Of a stretch of DNA of 64,000 bases, positions 43,542 through 53,366 are shown piece by piece. The position numbers and the translations under genes are program-made. Source of the stretch: Flavobacteriales bacterium UBA1494 (GTDB lineage: Bacteria; Bacteroidota; Bacteroidia; Flavobacteriales_E; Vicingaceae); assembly GCA_905182175.1 (NCBI GenBank), contig CAJJAT010000006.1, positions 1 through 64,000 of the forward strand, written 5' to 3'. The first letter of the stretch is position 1, and each line of letters starts with the position of its first letter. Under the pieces are notes generated by a model that was given only the letters and a program-made list of their open reading frames with translations, had not been told where the DNA came from and did no database searches.

Positions 43542-44384
43542 TTATCTGTCGAATACATCTTGAAACGTAAACACTTCGTTTAAGCGCGCACCTTTCTCAG
43601 TATCTTTCAACGTAATTATTTCGTTTTGGGCATCGTGCTCCATAAATAAGTATAAATCTTCAGCTATCGCTTTCTTGTAAAAACGCTTGCGGTCTTCTAA
43701 GGTCAGCAACGGTCTTGTATCATATCCCATTACGTATGGCATTGGAATGTGACCTGCAGAAGGTAAAAGATCTGCCATAAATGCCATCTTTCTCCCCTGG
43801 TAATTCAACAAAGGAATCATCATCGCATCGGTATGGCCATCTGCATAAAAAATATCAAAGAAGTCGAATCCATCTTCTACAAACTTTAACTGACCAAATT
43901 CTTGCATCGGCAAAATGTTCTCTTTTAAAAACGAGGCCTTCTCCCTATCATTCGGTTCTGTAGCCCATTGCCAATGCTTCCTGTTGCTCCAATACGTTGC
44001 GTTCTTAAAAGTAGGTTCATAAGCTGTTTTGTCTTTGTTCCACTTTACTCCTCCCCCACAATGATCAAAGTGCAGGTGCGTTAAAAATACGTCGGTAATA
44101 TCATCAGGGTGGAATCCGTGCTTTTTCAAGGATCCGTTCAAACTCCCTTCACCATGCAAATAGTAATATCCAAAGAATTTCTCAGACTGCTTCTGCCCCA
44201 TTCCATTGTCAACTAACATAAGGCGATCTCCGTCCTCAATTAGCATGCAACGCAGTGCCCAAGAACACATATTGCTGCTATCTGCAGGATTGGTTCGTTG
44301 CCAAATAGATTTTGGAACTACCCCAAACATTGCACCGCCATCTAATTTAAAGTTTCCTGTTTCTATCGGATATATTTTCATCAT
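43542..44384 (-). CDS. MBL-fold metallo-hydrolase
   Basis: 280 residues with a complete metallo-beta-lactamase fold. The metal site is H-x-H-x-D-H in 'VFLTHLHFDHCGGGVKW', then the downstream His in 'FYADGHTDAM', the bridging Asp in 'MAFMADLLPSAGHIP' and a final His in 'LFMEHDAQNEI'. The layout resembles the quorum-lactonase/methyl-parathion-hydrolase-like branch. No signal peptide is present, so it is cytoplasmic. The substrate is unknown. The gene is monocistronic or first of a short unit on the minus strand; REP-type repeats lie directly after its stop. Confidence 0.85.
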   Translation of the reverse strand: MMKIYPIETGNFKLDGGAMFGVVPKSIWQRTNPADSSNMCSWALRCMLIEDGDRLMLVDNGMGQKQSEKFFGYYYLHGEGSLNGSLKKHGFHPDDITDVFLTHLHFDHCGGGVKWNKDKTAYEPTFKNATYWSNRKHWQWATEPNDREKASFLKENILPMQEFGQLKFVEDGFDFFDIFYADGHTDAMMIPLLNYQGRKMAFMADLLPSAGHIPMPYVMGYDTRPLLTLEDRKRFYKKAIAEDLYLFMEHDAQNEIITLKDTEKGARLNEVFTFQDVFDR

Positions 44385-44484
44385 GCTAAGGTAATCAATA
44401 GAAAGACGGAGAGTCTCCGAAAGGGAGACGATATCGTGTTATAATTCACCACTTTTCAATGGTTAGCTAATTGCTAATAACAAA

Positions 44485-45363
44485 TCAATCTAGTCTCGTC
44501 ATGCAATAGGTTCTCGACCATTCTTTTGACTCACCCGGTAACAATGAGATGTTATGAAACAACTCAGGGCTAATTACATGTTGGTTGCCCCAAAGATTGA
44601 CCTTAGAAGTTTGAAAGCTTCCAATCTCTTTCATTCCAATGTTACTTTTCACATGAATCAATTCCCATGCTGAAGTAACGCTAGTCATTCCATTGAGATG
44701 ACTAAAGAAAAAAGGCTGTTTTGGTGTATCATTAAACTCAATTTTTTCAACTCCAATCTCTACTTTATTTTCAGGATTAACGGTCTCTCCGAATAACCTT
44801 GGATTCAACGGAAAAAGAAATTTTAATTGATAACTATCACCAATTTCCTCTTGATTAATCGCTAAAAAATTATGGACATATTCATCTGTTTCAATTTTCT
44901 TGACTCCTGTATTTTCCAAGTGATATGTTATCACAAAACCGCTTTCTAACACTCTAATCTCTTTTTTCAATACATACGAATAACCATTATTATCGTCCGA
45001 CCTGCAATCCATCACAATCCTGTCATTTTCGAATCTACTTTTAAACTGTGCGGGTCTAATTTCATAGGTTTTTGAGAAATCGTAGCTCCCAGTGTCTTTT
45101 TTCAATAACCCAACACCAATTTTATGAAACCACTCTCCTATTTTTGCTTCATGAAAACCTACTGCGGTATCAATCCCAAATTCATTGTAACACCCTTTTC
45201 CTAAATCGTTCCTAGATTCTAATTTCTCGGAAGTCGAAACTGGAATGTCTTGAAATTTCACCTCAGAAATTTTTCCTGTCCAATCAAATCGGGAAGAGTT
45301 GTAGTTCTCTAGCGGAAAATCAATTGTAAGCTCTACGTTTTTACTTTTAAGAATCTGACTCAT
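44485..45363 (-). CDS. Aldose-epimerase-like (galactose mutarotase fold) protein
   Basis: 292 residues, nearly all beta, in the pattern of the galactose-mutarotase-like supersandwich. 'SRFDWTGKISEVKFQDIPVS' and 'GIDTAVGFHEAKIGEWFHKI' are typical of the branch annotated as hypothetical proteins near aldose 1-epimerases. 'VHNFLAINQEEIG' supplies a His where epimerases hold one catalytic His. Intracellular, with no signal peptide. It could be a sugar epimerase or a non-catalytic carbohydrate-binding relative. About 100 bases separate it from the MBL gene downstream. Confidence 0.7.
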   Translation of the reverse strand: MSQILKSKNVELTIDFPLENYNSSRFDWTGKISEVKFQDIPVSTSEKLESRNDLGKGCYNEFGIDTAVGFHEAKIGEWFHKIGVGLLKKDTGSYDFSKTYEIRPAQFKSRFENDRIVMDCRSDDNNGYSYVLKKEIRVLESGFVITYHLENTGVKKIETDEYVHNFLAINQEEIGDSYQLKFLFPLNPRLFGETVNPENKVEIGVEKIEFNDTPKQPFFFSHLNGMTSVTSAWELIHVKSNIGMKEIGSFQTSKVNLWGNQHVISPELFHNISLLPGESKEWSRTYCMTRLD

Positions 45364-45760
45364 ATAATCTAACTACAAAAATTAAGAAATGGCAAGTAGA
45401 AACTTTCATTACTCCTATTCTAATTACAATATTAATGTAGAATAAAATTAGAAACAATAACAAAGGCTTTTTAAACTGCAAGCTCAAGCATTCGCTTTTA
45501 AATTTCTTCCAACAAAACAACACCATTTATGCATCTTGTCACACCTCTGTGGCTGATACATACACCCAAAAAAGAAGAGCAGACTGTTTAATGACAAAAA
45601 TTCAGAGCAAATCAATACTCTTTATTAACGAATATCTAAGAAAAACCTAAAAATATAACATATACTCAGAAATAATAACAAAACTGCACACAAATGACAA
45701 TTATGGGGATTGATTCAATATTTTTCCGCGATTAAAATTTACAGTTTTTATACTTGCACC
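45364..45760. other. Divergent intergenic region
   Basis: No gene. TATACTTG at 45,749-45,756 is a one-base variant of the -7 box, 5 bases before the amt start, and would give an almost leaderless mRNA. The remaining 380 bases are AT-rich without clear repeats. Confidence 0.45.
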
Positions 45761-47038
45761 ATGAGCAAAAAAGTTAATTTTATTTTTCTTGCAATTTTAG
45801 TCACCGTCAGTGCTTTAAGCGCAACAAGCTATCCTGAGCTAACCTCCGAAATAGATAAAGGCGATACCGCATGGATGTTAGTTTCCTGTGCTTTTGTGCT
45901 GCTAATGACTCCCGGCCTTTCTTTTTTTTACGGAGGAATGATGAATAAAAAGAATGTCATTTCAACCATGCTTCAGAGTTTTGTTGCGCTTGGTGTAATT
46001 AGCGTTCTTTGGGTAGTAATCGGTTTTAGTTTAGCCTTTGGAGATAGTCTCGGTGGAATTATTGGAAATCCTTTTACCTATCTTAATTTCAAAAATGTAG
46101 GAATTGAGCCCAATCCAAATTTTTCGTCAACTATTCCCTTTTTATTGTATGCCCTGTTCCAGTTAAAGTTTGCGATTATTACACCGGCTCTCATCACGGG
46201 AAGCTTTGCAGGTCGTATTCGTTTCAGAAGCTACATTTTATTCATGGTGCTTTTTAGTCTATTTATTTATAGTCCGCTGGCACACATGACCTGGCACCCT
46301 GATGGTTTGTTTAGAAAATGGGGCGTACTCGATTTTGCAGGCGGAACTGTAGTTCACATGTCTGCCGGGTTTGCAGCACTAGCCGGTGCGCTATTTTTAG
46401 GAAAAAGAAAAATAGCAATTGAAAATCATGCAAATGTTCCTTTTGTAATTTTAGGAACAGGCCTGCTATGGTTTGGGTGGTTTGGTTTTAACGCGGGGTC
46501 TGCTCTTGGTGCAAATGGTGATGCCGTAATTGCTTTTGCGAATACCAACATTGCATCGGCCACTGCCATGATTACGTGGCTATTTTATGAAAGAATGTTG
46601 GGACGTAAGATGTCTGCAGTTGGAGCTTGTATTGGAGCAATTGTGGGTCTTGTAGCGATAACACCTGCTGCAGGATTTGTAAACATTGGACAGTCTATGC
46701 TTATTGGATTTATTGCATCAATAGTTTCCAATCGAATGATTCACCTAAAAAACAAATCTGGTATTGATGATACATTAGATGTTTTCCCAAGCCACGGAAT
46801 AGGCGGCGTTGTAGGAATGATTTTAACGGGAGTTTTCGCCTCTGAAGTGGGACTTATTTACGGAGAAACCACCACCTTTTTTTACCACATTATAGCACTT
46901 GTCATTACAGCAATTTTTACTTTTGGAGGGAGCTATCTACTGTTCAAATTAGTAGATATCCTCTTAAAGTTAAGGGTACGAGAAGATCAAGAAGAAAGAG
47001 GCCTTGACCTAAGCCAACATGGTGAACAAATTGAATGA
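45761..47038 (+). CDS. amt: Ammonium transporter Amt
   Basis: 425 residues from ATG 45,761; a longer frame adds 17 residues without signal character. After an N-terminal signal-like segment, 11 membrane helices follow. 'MLVSCAFVLLMTPGLSFFYG' is the family start, and the twin-His pore is formed by 'GGTVVHMSAGFAALAGALFL' and 'VFPSHGIGGVVGMILTG'. 'WFGWFGFNAGSAL' is the signature. It imports ammonium across the inner membrane as a trimer. No glnK/glnB gene follows, although many bacterial amt genes are paired with one. Confidence 0.96.
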   Translation: MSKKVNFIFLAILVTVSALSATSYPELTSEIDKGDTAWMLVSCAFVLLMTPGLSFFYGGMMNKKNVISTMLQSFVALGVISVLWVVIGFSLAFGDSLGGIIGNPFTYLNFKNVGIEPNPNFSSTIPFLLYALFQLKFAIITPALITGSFAGRIRFRSYILFMVLFSLFIYSPLAHMTWHPDGLFRKWGVLDFAGGTVVHMSAGFAALAGALFLGKRKIAIENHANVPFVILGTGLLWFGWFGFNAGSALGANGDAVIAFANTNIASATAMITWLFYERMLGRKMSAVGACIGAIVGLVAITPAAGFVNIGQSMLIGFIASIVSNRMIHLKNKSGIDDTLDVFPSHGIGGVVGMILTGVFASEVGLIYGETTTFFYHIIALVITAIFTFGGSYLLFKLVDILLKLRVREDQEERGLDLSQHGEQIE

Positions 47039-47470
47039 GCAAAATAACGAGCACTCTAATACAGGGTTACGTTGTACACTTTGCTACTTGATTCACCAAA
47101 ATTTACTTTTTAATTCGTTGACTCAAATGTTATTTATTTTCGAGTACAAATTACTTTACAAGCAACTTAGGGCTAGCAGCAACCAAAGTAAAAGCTTTTG
47201 GTTTACTGCCTCAACAAATAAAGAAAGCCAACGGTAGAGGCAATTGCTGAAAATAAATTATACCGATCTAATCAACTAATATCGCACACTTCGGTTTTAA
47301 GACCACTCGTATCAAACAAATTAAAAATTAACAGCATTGCTCCTATCGCGAGGACTGGGATTAAAATAATCTGTAGTAGATTTTTGCCAGTATTAAGTTT
47401 TATTCCGATATATAACTAATACAATTTCAGTTTTTTAACATACGGTATCCTCTAGTGACAAGAAAATCGA
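47039..47470. other. Convergent intergenic region
   Basis: A frame overlapping the amt end (47,019-47,237) has no coding features. I see no strong terminator stem and no repeat. Confidence 0.4.
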
Positions 47471-48181
47471 CTACTTCCTAGCTTTTACATCTCCCATGTT
47501 AATGTCTAAGAACAAAAATTGGTGAGTAGATGGAAATAGGGCTCCGCTTTCTGAAGCTTCCCACGACTGCCATGTTGCCTCTAACCCACCTATAGGAATA
47601 ACACTGACCCACATTTTAAATGCTTTTGGCAGTCCCGTTTCATCCAACAACCACAAGTAAGAATCTCCAGGAGTATTTCCGCCGGAGGAATAGCTAACCA
47701 AGAGGGCTTTTTTGCCATTTTCAAGCGAAACAATGCGCCTTTCTGTTCCTAGGTCAAATGCTTTATGAGGAGCAATTAACCAAAATGAATCGTTGTTAAA
47801 ATGCGCAACAGCCTGTTCTATCTTTTCTAATCGAGCAGCGCCCGTAACTTTGCTATTATTCACGGTTACGGTACTGGAGTCAGTATGTTGGATGTTTAGG
47901 TTAACGACAGTCTCTCCCCATTTAACCTCTACCAACTGTTGCTGCTTGTTCCACTTGTAATGTTGCCTTCCAACAAATGACCACTCAATGTAGCTAGTCT
48001 GTTTGTATGCTTCATGATTGATGGCACGCAACATTTTTTCAGCTAACTGATCTGCCTCAATTGACTGCTCCCCTTCCGGCAACTTTTCGTTGTACAAAAA
48101 GAAAATGCTTAGTAAAACAACTGCTAACAGCAGTATTAAAGCGAGCAGTACCTTGCCTGTTATTTTGAGCATTCGAATCAT
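47471..48181 (-). CDS. Membrane-anchored protein of unknown function
   Basis: 236 residues. One N-terminal hydrophobic helix (about 9-31) anchors it, with the rest in the periplasm. 'SIEWSFVGRQHYKWNKQQ'-type strands, 'LIAPHKAFDLGTERRIV', 'LLVSYSSGGNTPGDSYLWLL' and 'LPKAFKMWVSVIPIGGLEAT' are found in a common Bacteroidota family of uncharacterised lipoprotein-like or anchored proteins. This fold resembles the LolA/LppX-like binding barrels, but the match is only by pattern. There is no lipobox. A gene-free stretch with repeats follows. Confidence 0.7.
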   Translation of the reverse strand: MIRMLKITGKVLLALILLLAVVLLSIFFLYNEKLPEGEQSIEADQLAEKMLRAINHEAYKQTSYIEWSFVGRQHYKWNKQQQLVEVKWGETVVNLNIQHTDSSTVTVNNSKVTGAARLEKIEQAVAHFNNDSFWLIAPHKAFDLGTERRIVSLENGKKALLVSYSSGGNTPGDSYLWLLDETGLPKAFKMWVSVIPIGGLEATWQSWEASESGALFPSTHQFLFLDINMGDVKARK

Positions 48182-48353
48182 AATGTTAATTGTATTTAAA
48201 TCAAGTGTAATCTAGTTTCAGCCTTTTACCAAAACTAAGTTTTAGTTCTACGTAAGCACCTTTAACAGTTGCATTTTAATACAATTGCGTTCCATTCTTC
48301 TTCTATCTAAGCCGCTCCGATGAGTTTGCAAGCCTGCGGTTATTTAGTACTAA

Positions 48354-48396
48354 CGCTTTACTTTTCTACAGGATTGCAAATCCTACGGAGCAGATA
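48354..48396. repeat. 43-bp dispersed repeat, copy A
   Basis: Contains CGCTTTACTTTTC at its left and CGGAGCAGATA at its right. The centre is an imperfect palindrome around ATTGCAAAT. It matches 49,584-49,626 at 40 of 43 positions. A partial relative (AGTTTGCAAGCCTGCGG) lies at 48,323-48,339. It is downstream of the gene ending at 48,615. Confidence 0.8.
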
Positions 48397-48614
48397 TCTT
48401 TAGTAGTATGCGTATTGGCTTCTTTATATTCGCTGTAACTAATTTTTTTACTGTTAGTTGCACTGTCTAGAACTAAATTAGCAAAAGAAAACAAACCAGA
48501 GGAAAATCCATAGGATTTTCCGAGTACACACAGAATAAGCAATTGATTAGACACGTTGTTGCCAAATGTGTTTTTGTTTTTAAATAGCCTATTGAGAAAG
48601 ACTTATAGCGTTTT

Positions 48615-49115
48615 TTACTTAAAAACTATCGCAGTAGTACCGTTTGTTAAATTTGTATTTATCAATGTTCCGAAACCTAATTTATCATTTGCACAAGCAG
48701 CTAAAATCTTCACAGGCATTCTTTCATTGCCTATATAAGCAAATATTGCATCTTTTTTTTTAGATATTCTCATAGTCCCATACATATTACCAATAGAAAC
48801 TAAAGGTAAAGAGTTTATGTTTGTGAATTTAATTACAGAATTTGCATTTATGGTATCATTTCCTGTTTCCCATAAAATATCACTTTCATCAAAACCAAAA
48901 TAATTTCCATTCCATTCGGAATCAGTGAAATGAATTTTGGTTCTTGGAAGAAGATTCACAGAAGTACTAATTGAAAAACCATCATTATCTGAAGAATTCA
49001 TGGATACAAAAGAAATATCTCCAACTTTTAGGGAGTTCTCATTGCTATTTATTTCTATTATTAATACACTTATAACCAATAATGTTAAAACGGATATTGC
49101 TTTAAGTACTTTCAC
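48615..49115 (-). CDS. Exported protein of the 'lamin-tail-like' T9SS passenger type
   Basis: 166 residues with an N-terminal signal or anchor (about 1-24). 'VGDISFVSMNSSDNDGFSIS', 'RTKIHFTDSEWNGNYFGFDE' and 'ESDILWETGNDTINANSVIK' match a module frequent at the start of large secreted Bacteroidota proteins ('GDIAFxGxNxDxxDxFxxV', 'IxFTDxEWNG'). Here it stops after one module, without a C-terminal sorting domain. A detached sorting domain lies 180 bases upstream on the same strand, so this may be a surviving piece of a broken larger gene. It could still be a small stand-alone exported protein. Confidence 0.6.
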   Translation of the reverse strand: MKVLKAISVLTLLVISVLIIEINSNENSLKVGDISFVSMNSSDNDGFSISTSVNLLPRTKIHFTDSEWNGNYFGFDESDILWETGNDTINANSVIKFTNINSLPLVSIGNMYGTMRISKKKDAIFAYIGNERMPVKILAACANDKLGFGTLINTNLTNGTTAIVFK

Positions 49116-49293
49116 TTCAATTAAAATATTTTGGGTGAAATTACCTTGTATATTTTTTTATGAAGTTATTGATTACTTATTAAATTGTTAACTTAAACAA
49201 GGTAGTGTTTAATTAATGTTACCTACTAAACTTCAGCCTCATTTAGATGTTTTCTAATGCTTCTTATATAAGCAGTTGCATCCCGGAAGCTGC

Positions 49294-49580
49294 TATTGCT
49301 TATACACTTTGTTGACGGTAGTTTTTGTTTTGAGATAGTACATTCCAGTAGTTAAAATTGACAAATCAATCACTGATATTGATTCTCTGTCACTAATTAT
49401 TTCTGTAACATTAATTACATCTTGCCCTAACACATTGTAAATTTTGCTTTGCTCTAATTCCAATGTATTACCTATAATATTAATTTGGTCTTGAGTAGGG
49501 TTTAGAAATATTTCTGTAAACGGTAAGACCAGTGGGTGTTGTTGTAGCTATATTGAAATAAGCAGCGTTGGCAGCCGTAC
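49294..49580 (-). pseudogene. Detached T9SS sorting domain fragment
   Basis: Read on the minus strand, 'TAANAAYFNIATTTPTGLT' in one frame is followed after a shift by 'TEIFLNPTQDQINIIGN', 'YNVLGQDVINVTEI' and 'LTTGMYYLKTKTTVNKVYKQ', ending at TAG 49,294. This is the order of a T9SS C-terminal domain. No start codon, signal or passenger precedes it; the 43-bp repeat copy B begins where the coding match stops. Confidence 0.7.
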
Positions 49581-49583
49581 TAT

Positions 49584-49626
49584 CGCTTTACTTTTCCACA
49601 GGTTTGCAAATCCTGCGGAGCAGATA
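49584..49626. repeat. 43-bp dispersed repeat, copy B
   Basis: Matches copy A at 48,354-48,396 in the same orientation with three substitutions. The centre CAGGTTTGCAAATCCTG is palindromic. It lies 36 bases after the stop of the thioredoxin-like gene and at the broken upstream edge of the T9SS fragment. Confidence 0.8.
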
Positions 49627-49661
49627 ATAATTAGAAAATATCTGAACAAAAATATTTCGCA

Positions 49662-50177
49662 CTATTTATAGCGAACATTAAGTGTATTTTTCATTTCCTT
49701 TTCTACTTTTCTTCGAAGCTTCTTTTCATTATTTCCAAACCATTTTTCGCACACTATCCCCTCTTTATTGATTAAGTAAAAAAAAGGAAAACCATCAACT
49801 TGATATTCGTCAAATATTTTCTTCGTTATTTCTGAAGACCAGATAGAAACAAGGTCTGACTTAACATTATATTTCTCTGCTAATTTGTACCATTTTGATT
49901 TGTTAGAGTCTAAATGAATAACTATTATTTGAAGTTCATCTTCATATTTTTTTTGTAGGTCATTCATTGGATTATATGTTGACCAACATGGACCACAAAA
50001 AGTTGCAGTGAAATTTAATAAAACAGCTTTATGGCTTTCGTAGCTCACAGAAGCAATTGTGTCACCTTTTTCTGATATTCCATAAATCGCGGGCGCTTTT
50101 TGACCTACAAATTTATTTTGTGAATAACCAATTTGGAAAAGAAAAACGGTCAGTATCGTCAAAATAACTTTTAGCAT
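49662..50177 (-). CDS. TlpA-like exported thioredoxin-family protein
   Basis: 171 residues from ATG 50,177 (signal MLKVILTILTVFLFQIGYSQ); an upstream start would add nine residues before the signal. The thioredoxin fold has the active site C-G-P-C in 'NFTATFCGPCWSTYNPMNDL', and the cis-Pro region is 'YQVDGFPFFYLINKEG'. The domain begins 'VGQKAPAIYGISEKGDTIAS', as in AhpC/TSA-Redoxin-type TlpA proteins. It probably reduces or oxidises thiols in the periplasm, for example in cytochrome c maturation or envelope redox control. Single gene. Confidence 0.88.
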   Translation of the reverse strand: MLKVILTILTVFLFQIGYSQNKFVGQKAPAIYGISEKGDTIASVSYESHKAVLLNFTATFCGPCWSTYNPMNDLQKKYEDELQIIVIHLDSNKSKWYKLAEKYNVKSDLVSIWSSEITKKIFDEYQVDGFPFFYLINKEGIVCEKWFGNNEKKLRRKVEKEMKNTLNVRYK

Positions 50178-50204
50178 AGAATGTTTTTTAATTCTGATTA
50201 GCAT

Positions 50205-50628
50205 TTTTTTTGTTGTTAAAATTCAAATAACAAGATAGCAAAAAACCACCCAAAGTACCACTAATAAGCAACTTGTTGAAAATAAAAAAATGTAGTTTGC
50301 AGTTGTACCTTAAAAGTGGTGCCGAAAGAGTGACAGTTGTTCCGCAACAGAGCTGCAAGAACAGCTGGCTTCGCTGGGTTAATTAGAAGTACACGACGCT
50401 TTGCATTACAGCGTCAGAAAGAAATTCTGCAGGATAAAACTGCCCGCAGAAAATTGGTTTATCTCTTTATCAGTTTCAACGTTTTTATTTTGGAAGCTGT
50501 CTGTCATTTTGATGGAGGAACATTTGGAAATTAATTGAACCAATTATTTTAAGGGAACATTCCAAGGTGTTGAAATTAACAAGAGCCGTTGCATGCAGCG
50601 TCTCTCCTTCTCGGGCTGCGCAGTTACA
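50205..50628. other. Gene-free spacer
   Basis: Short hairpins only, such as GACGCT and AGCGTC near 50,388-50,414, and a GC-rich patch near 50,590-50,625. No supported gene. Confidence 0.4.
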
Positions 50629-52428
50629 CTACGTTTTAAACCTTTTAATCACCTCCATAAATTTTGTTCCATACTGCTCCATTTTATTCATTCCAACTCC
50701 TGAAATTGCCAAGAATTCATTTTCTGTACCGGGTAAATCACTCGCCATTGCTTTCAATGATTTATCATTAAAAATAATGTAAGCCGGCAACTTTTTTTTC
50801 TGAGAAATGGAATACCTCAGCTTCTTTAGTTCAGTAAATAAGTCTGCGTTAACTTTCTCCTCGGCTGCCATTTTCATACTCCTTGGCTCCCTCTTGTTTT
50901 TCTCTTTGGCACTTACTGGCAAAGTCAACTTTATGGTCTCCTCCCCTTTTAGCACTTTCCAGCCAATTGGTGAAATCTTTAAAGCTGACCCTTCACTGTA
51001 CATGATCTCAATCAACCCTTGATTTGCCAATTGAACGATATAATCTCGCCAATTAAAAAAACTAACTTCCGCGCCTACTCCATAAGTTTTAAGTTGAAAG
51101 TAACCTGCGGCATGCACCTCAGCGTTGTTAGAACCCCTCAATACATTAATCAACATTGTAATGCCTTCCTTCTCTCTCATTCTAGCAATTCCAGAAAGTG
51201 CTTTCTGCGCCAACAAGGTGCCGTCAAAATCCTTTGGCGGATTGTCACAAACATCACAGTTTCCACAATCCTTTGTCAAGTGTTCTCCAAAATAAGAGAG
51301 CAGTATTTTTCTCCTACACGATTTTGCTTCAGCGAATTGCAACATTCGGCTCAACTTGTCCTTTTGCATTGTTGGATTTGCACCATCATCCGCAAACTGG
51401 CTGTACAACACAAAATCTCTCATGTTGTAATACAACCTTGTTTCGGAAGGCAATCCGTCACGACCAGCTCTTCCAATTTCTTGGTAATACCCTTCCAGAT
51501 TTTTCGGCAAATTATAATGAATCACCCAGCGTACATTCGATTTGTCAATTCCCATCCCAAACGCAATCGTAGCCACAATTATTTTGGTGTTGTCATGTAT
51601 AAATTCAGTTTGTACTCGCTCTCTTTCCTCCGGATTCATTCCGGCATGGTAAAACGCTACCGAGTGTCCATCGGCTTTCAAGTAATCGGCTACCTCCTCT
51701 GTATTCTTTCTGCTTAGGCAATAAATGATGCCGCTTTCATTCTCTTTTTGTCCAACGAATTGCCCAATTTCTTGCAACTTTTTCTTTTTGGGAACTTGTC
51801 CTCTTACCTCAATACTTAAGTTTTTTCTATCAAAAGAAGAAATAAACAACTTGGATTTTTTCAATCCCAATTGTTCTTCAATATCCGTTCTTGCCGACTT
51901 ATCCGCTGTGGCAGTCAAGGCCATAAATGGAACATCGGGCAATGAATTTCTAAATACTTTTAGCTGCGTATATTCCGGTCTAAAATCGTGGCCCCACATG
52001 CTAACACAATGTGCTTCGTCAATGGCGACTAATTTTATGTTCAATTTTTTCAACCACGTATTACTTACCGCAATCAATTTTTCGGGCGATAAATAAAGCA
52101 ACTGAATTTCGCCTTTTGTCGCTCGTTCAATTACGTTGCTTTCCTCTTGCGGAGATATTGAACTGTTAAAAAAATCTGCTTTTACTCCGTTTGATTGCAA
52201 TGCCTGTACCTGATCTTTCATCAAAGAAATAAGGGGTGAGACCACCAATGTAATTCCATCAAAACACAGGGCAGGAATCTGAAAGCACATCGATTTCCCT
52301 CCCCCAGTTGGCATCAACACAAAACTATCGTTTCCCGATAAAGTGCGGTCAATAATTTCTTGTTGCAACGGACGAAATTCATCGTAACCAAATACATTTT
52401 TTAATAGCGTTTGTGGGCTCTTTAGCAT
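50629..52428 (-). CDS. recQ: ATP-dependent DNA helicase RecQ
   Basis: 599 residues. Helicase core motifs: 0 'FGYDEFRPLQQEII', I 'MPTGGGKSMCFQIPAL', II 'DEAH' in 'VAIDEAHCVSMWGHDFRPEY' (the aromatic-rich loop typical of RecQ), III 'ALTATAD', V 'ATIAFGMGIDKSNVRWVIHY' and VI 'YYQEIGRAGRDGLPS'. The zinc subdomain follows ('CRRKILLSYFGE', 'DCGNCDVC'), then the winged RQC domain, then an HRDC domain (about 525-599, 'LFTELKKLRYSISQKKKLPA'). It unwinds recombination and replication intermediates in the 3'-5' direction. The length is typical of bacterial RecQ. Confidence 0.96.
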   Translation of the reverse strand: MLKSPQTLLKNVFGYDEFRPLQQEIIDRTLSGNDSFVLMPTGGGKSMCFQIPALCFDGITLVVSPLISLMKDQVQALQSNGVKADFFNSSISPQEESNVIERATKGEIQLLYLSPEKLIAVSNTWLKKLNIKLVAIDEAHCVSMWGHDFRPEYTQLKVFRNSLPDVPFMALTATADKSARTDIEEQLGLKKSKLFISSFDRKNLSIEVRGQVPKKKKLQEIGQFVGQKENESGIIYCLSRKNTEEVADYLKADGHSVAFYHAGMNPEERERVQTEFIHDNTKIIVATIAFGMGIDKSNVRWVIHYNLPKNLEGYYQEIGRAGRDGLPSETRLYYNMRDFVLYSQFADDGANPTMQKDKLSRMLQFAEAKSCRRKILLSYFGEHLTKDCGNCDVCDNPPKDFDGTLLAQKALSGIARMREKEGITMLINVLRGSNNAEVHAAGYFQLKTYGVGAEVSFFNWRDYIVQLANQGLIEIMYSEGSALKISPIGWKVLKGEETIKLTLPVSAKEKNKREPRSMKMAAEEKVNADLFTELKKLRYSISQKKKLPAYIIFNDKSLKAMASDLPGTENEFLAISGVGMNKMEQYGTKFMEVIKRFKT

Positions 52429-52436
52429 GGTCAGCT

Positions 52437-52880
52437 TTATTTTAATTTTATGTTACTAGGTATTTTGCAGAAAATTTTGCTACTCCTACAATTCAGTTGA
52501 ATAGGAATGAATTTTCTACATACGGTTGCTCGTTCTACTCTATTGTTGAATTCATACGTTTTTTCGCCGATGTAAGGTTTAGTTAGGGCTTTGCAAAGGT
52601 ACTGCCTGCGTTCAATTAAATCCAAGAAACTGTCTTCAGTTTTGGAATTCTTACCTGCTTTGGATGAAGCAGGCGCAGCTTTGATTAGGGATATGAAGCC
52701 AATGATTAGACCAATTAAACCTAAAATAGAGGAGTCTAATCTATCAAGATTTGCTAGTCCAAATAACGCACGAGTCTTTCCACTTGCAGTTAAATAGTCA
52801 AGTGCTATGTGATAATTTATACCAATTGCAATACCTAAACAAACCGCACTAAACAGTATAGAAATTCTAAATAGATTCAT
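52437..52880 (-). CDS. Small membrane protein of unknown function
   Basis: 147 residues with two hydrophobic helices: about 5-28 ('ISILFSAVCLGIAIGINYHI') and 50-67 ('SSILGLIGLIIGFISLIKAA'). A hydrophilic tail with several Cys and basic residues follows and looks less constrained after about residue 110. There is no known motif. The start is eight bases upstream of a change in composition, and the gene ends just before recQ in the same direction. I consider the N-terminal two-helix part credible and the tail uncertain; a frameshift near residue 110 is possible. Confidence 0.45.
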   Translation of the reverse strand: MNLFRISILFSAVCLGIAIGINYHIALDYLTASGKTRALFGLANLDRLDSSILGLIGLIIGFISLIKAAPASSKAGKNSKTEDSFLDLIERRQYLCKALTKPYIGEKTYEFNNRVERATVCRKFIPIQLNCRSSKIFCKIPSNIKLK

Positions 52881-53366
52881 TTTTTATGAATGCCCCTAAC
52901 GCCCAAATATGGTGCGCATTGCGGTAAGTAAAGATACATTTTGCTAAAAATGAATTCGTAAAAATCGCAATGTAATTTTGCACATTTTCTTTTCTACAAA
53001 ATTTGCAAGCGAGTTTTATGGAGTATCAAAAAGTAAATAAATCTTATTAAACTACTGATTTACTGTGTACTAAACTTAATGTAGTAGGGCCTTTTTTTTA
53101 TCGGCCTTGTTCTCGGTCAATAAATTTGAGTCTTGTAATTAGTCGAACCGATAAAACGAAGAGAAGTAGGAGCAAGTTTGCAGAACAGAAACGTCAGTAT
53201 TGTAGTCCGTTCGATAAATATGTTTGAGCTATGTAAGTTGCTGAATTGAAAAATTGCAATTGGCTGATTTTGTCTCTTCAAAATATAATTTGCTCCATTT
53301 TGCTTCGACATTATGTTCTAACTGTTATAGATGTTAATTGACCCTGTATAAGATTAACTGACGTGA
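52881..53366. other. Gene-free spacer
   Basis: No supported gene on either strand. A frame at 53,117-53,311 on the minus strand has no coding character. T8 at 53,092-53,099 is preceded by a weak GGCC-type dyad only. Confidence 0.4.
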
